A stretch of DNA of 7,426 bases. It comes from DATAVB01 sp040414495 (GTDB lineage: Bacteria > Actinomycetota > Actinomycetes > Mycobacteriales > QHCD01). Where the stretch lies: assembly GCA_040414495.1 (NCBI GenBank), contig JBEDUI010000053.1:1-7426 (forward strand). The letters run 5' to 3'. This document shows, piece after piece, positions 6,100 through 7,426 of the stretch (position 1 is its first letter; each line of letters starts with the position of its first letter). A model generated the notes under the pieces. The model saw only the letters and a list, made by a program, of their open reading frames with translations. It searched no databases and was not told where the DNA came from. The position numbers and the translations under genes were made by a program.

Positions 6100-7005
6100 G
6101 ACCCGATATACGAGCCGGCACAAGTGATCGAGGTCGTCGCGTTCGGCCAACAATCGGGCGCCGCCCAGGCAATCGCCGGCCGGCGTGGTGAATACCGCCC
6201 GCGGCTCCTGCTCCCGCATCGCCCGCAGCCACGGCTCCCGGATCAAATCCGCCACGTCGAACAGCGCTCCAGCCCAGGACACGGTCGCCGCTGGCCAGCC
6301 CGATAGCGCCGCGCGGGAAGTGGTCACCAATGCCGCTACCGCGTCCTGCCAGATCCGCACCGCGATTTCGTCGCCAGCCCGAGCTGCCTGCGCGGCCGGG
6401 CGGCTGAACCCGGCGATCCGCGACACCGCGGCCGGGTCCGGATTGAGCCGGCCGGCCAGATCATCCAGCGGCCCGAACGCCTCGATGGCCATTGCATGCA
6501 GCAACGTCTGCGGACCCCGTCCGTCCGCCGCCGCCAACGCCGCGCGCAACGCCCGTTGCCCCACGAAAAAGCCGCCACCGTCATCACCGAGCAGGTGACC
6601 GAGCCCGTCGACGCGCCGCACGGAACGGTCCGGACCGACCGTCAACGCCACTACACCGGTGCCAGCCATCACCACCATGCCGGGCCGGCCGCCCAGAGCA
6701 CCCACGTGCGCGGTGACCGAATCGTGCGCGATCCGTACCACTGCCGCGCCGCACAACCGCGCCGTCGCGGCGGCGATGGTACGCAGCTGCGTGTCGTCGT
6801 ACTCCCCGGTCAGGCCGATGCCGACGGCCGGGACCGTCCACTTCGGACCGTGCTGCCACGCATCGGCGATGTTGCCATTGACGGTTGCCGCGGGATCCGC
6901 TGCGGCGTAGGCAAAACCGCCAGCGGTCAGCAGCGCGCTGCGGCCGGCGACGGATAGGAGCAGTCGCGAGCCGGTCTGTCCACAGTCGACCGCGAGACTA
7001 TTCAT
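6097..7005 (-). CDS. BadF/BcrA-type ATPase, N-acetylglucosamine-kinase-like
   Basis: The 302-residue product belongs to the sugar kinase/Hsp70/actin ATPase fold. The first phosphate loop is DCGQTGSR (7-14) and the second is AGTG (114-117). Asp95 in HDS is the likely catalytic base. LGHLLGDDGGGFFVG (135-149) matches the conserved GxLLGDEGSG block, and WAGALFD (244-250) lies at the adenosine site, with Ala where many members have Gly. Family members phosphorylate N-acetylglucosamine or related sugars, or act as activator ATPases of dehydratases. The small size, the loop motifs and the DasR-like neighbour favour a cytoplasmic amino-sugar kinase. The ATG at 7005 overlaps the upstream TGA as ATGA, so translation is probably coupled; no strong Shine-Dalgarno is present. 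The frame is open further upstream, but that extension is an Arg-rich shadow of the neighbouring gene. Confidence 0.85.
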   Translation of the reverse strand: MNSLAVDCGQTGSRLLLSVAGRSALLTAGGFAYAAADPAATVNGNIADAWQHGPKWTVPAVGIGLTGEYDDTQLRTIAAATARLCGAAVVRIAHDSVTAHVGALGGRPGMVVMAGTGVVALTVGPDRSVRRVDGLGHLLGDDGGGFFVGQRALRAALAAADGRGPQTLLHAMAIEAFGPLDDLAGRLNPDPAAVSRIAGFSRPAAQAARAGDEIAVRIWQDAVAALVTTSRAALSGWPAATVSWAGALFDVADLIREPWLRAMREQEPRAVFTTPAGDCLGGARLLAERDDLDHLCRLVYRV

Positions 7006-7426
7006 CCCACTGGCTGGGGAACGAGGTCGAAGTCGACCTCGAAGGTCCGTCGCCACGGCAGACGCAGGCCGCGTACCTCCCACCGCCGGGCGTCGCCGCC
7101 GAGTTCCGCGGTCACCGCCGCGAGCCGATCCGCGGCCGCCTCTACGTACTCGTCGAGCACGTCGGCGTCGTCGAACGGGACCGAGATGTGCGCGGCGTAC
7201 CGATCGTCGGCGCGACCCAGTTCGGTCCGTACCACCGCCTGGTACCCGTAGTCCTCCACGACGCGGTGCCACCGCAGCCGCTCCTGCGCGACCGGGTCGA
7301 GCGTGCCGAGCCGTTCGCCGGCGGTATGGGCCACAACGGCAGCCACCACCGAGCCGACCGTATTGCCGGCGGTATTCCAGCCGCCGTACGCCCGCAGCTG
7401 ATCCAGTACGCCGGCCTCGGCGAGGT
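7002..7426 (-). CDS. DUF4127 family protein, C-terminal part (runs off the window)
   Basis: The frame is open from the right edge of the window to TGA at 7004-7002, giving 140 visible residues. The start lies outside the window; a GTG at 7349 is internal. The segment AYGGWNTAGNTVGS (about residues 12-25 of the visible part) is the most recognisable block and matches my recollection of the C-terminal part of DUF4127 proteins, which are roughly 500 residues long. The tail has WRRTFEVDFDLVPQP before the stop. The biochemical function of the family is not known to me. The ATGA overlap with the kinase shows they form one operon, so a role in sugar or glycan metabolism is a reasonable inference. 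Family assignment is moderately sure. Confidence 0.7.
   Translation of the reverse strand, partial: LAEAGVLDQLRAYGGWNTAGNTVGSVVAAVVAHTAGERLGTLDPVAQERLRWHRVVEDYGYQAVVRTELGRADDRYAAHISVPFDDADVLDEYVEAAADRLAAVTAELGGDARRWEVRGLRLPWRRTFEVDFDLVPQPVG

Noticed and set aside
6097..7272. Extended start of the kinase frame at 7272
   Set aside because: The extra 89 residues are an Arg/Gly-rich shadow of the DUF4127 gene. The kinase fold starts at the ATG at 7005.

Overview
The window looks like chromosomal DNA of a high-GC actinomycete. Codons mostly end in G/C, GTG starts are common, at least one start looks leaderless, and the gene families (DasR-like GntR regulator, BadF-type sugar kinase, secreted propeller/lectin protein) are typical of mycelial actinobacteria. 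The species cannot be told from the sequence. No rRNA, tRNA, CRISPR array, transposase or phage gene is visible.

Left part (1-1743): an OsmC-family thiol peroxidase gene on the minus strand is divergent from a metallo-beta-lactamase-fold hydrolase of the COG1237 type. Their start codons are only 48 bp apart, and a TACCGTA motif there reads as a -10 element in both directions. The hydrolase ends tail-to-tail with a possible 34-residue membrane peptide on the minus strand, the two stops sharing TTAA. The peptide has a leaderless-style promoter.

Middle (1744-5276): one large gene encodes a probable secreted protein of 1101 residues. It has a signal peptide, a PQQ-type beta-propeller, three choice-of-anchor-D/ASH-like beta-sandwich domains, and six ricin-type lectin repeats arranged as two beta-trefoils. 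This is an extracellular multi-domain, probably glycan-binding protein without a recognisable catalytic module.

Right part (5277-7426): a GntR/HutC-family regulator with a UTRA sensor domain, resembling DasR/NagR, faces a minus-strand operon of a DUF4127 protein (cut by the window end) and a BadF/BcrA-type N-acetylglucosamine-kinase-like protein, joined by an ATGA overlap. The convergent genes meet in a long imperfect hairpin that contains both stop codons. The regulator has a directly repeated ATTGGT element over its likely promoter, one copy matching the left half of the DasR site as I recall it. The simplest reading is a small amino-sugar or cell-wall-sugar uptake/recycling control locus. 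A link to the neighbouring lectin protein is possible but unproven.
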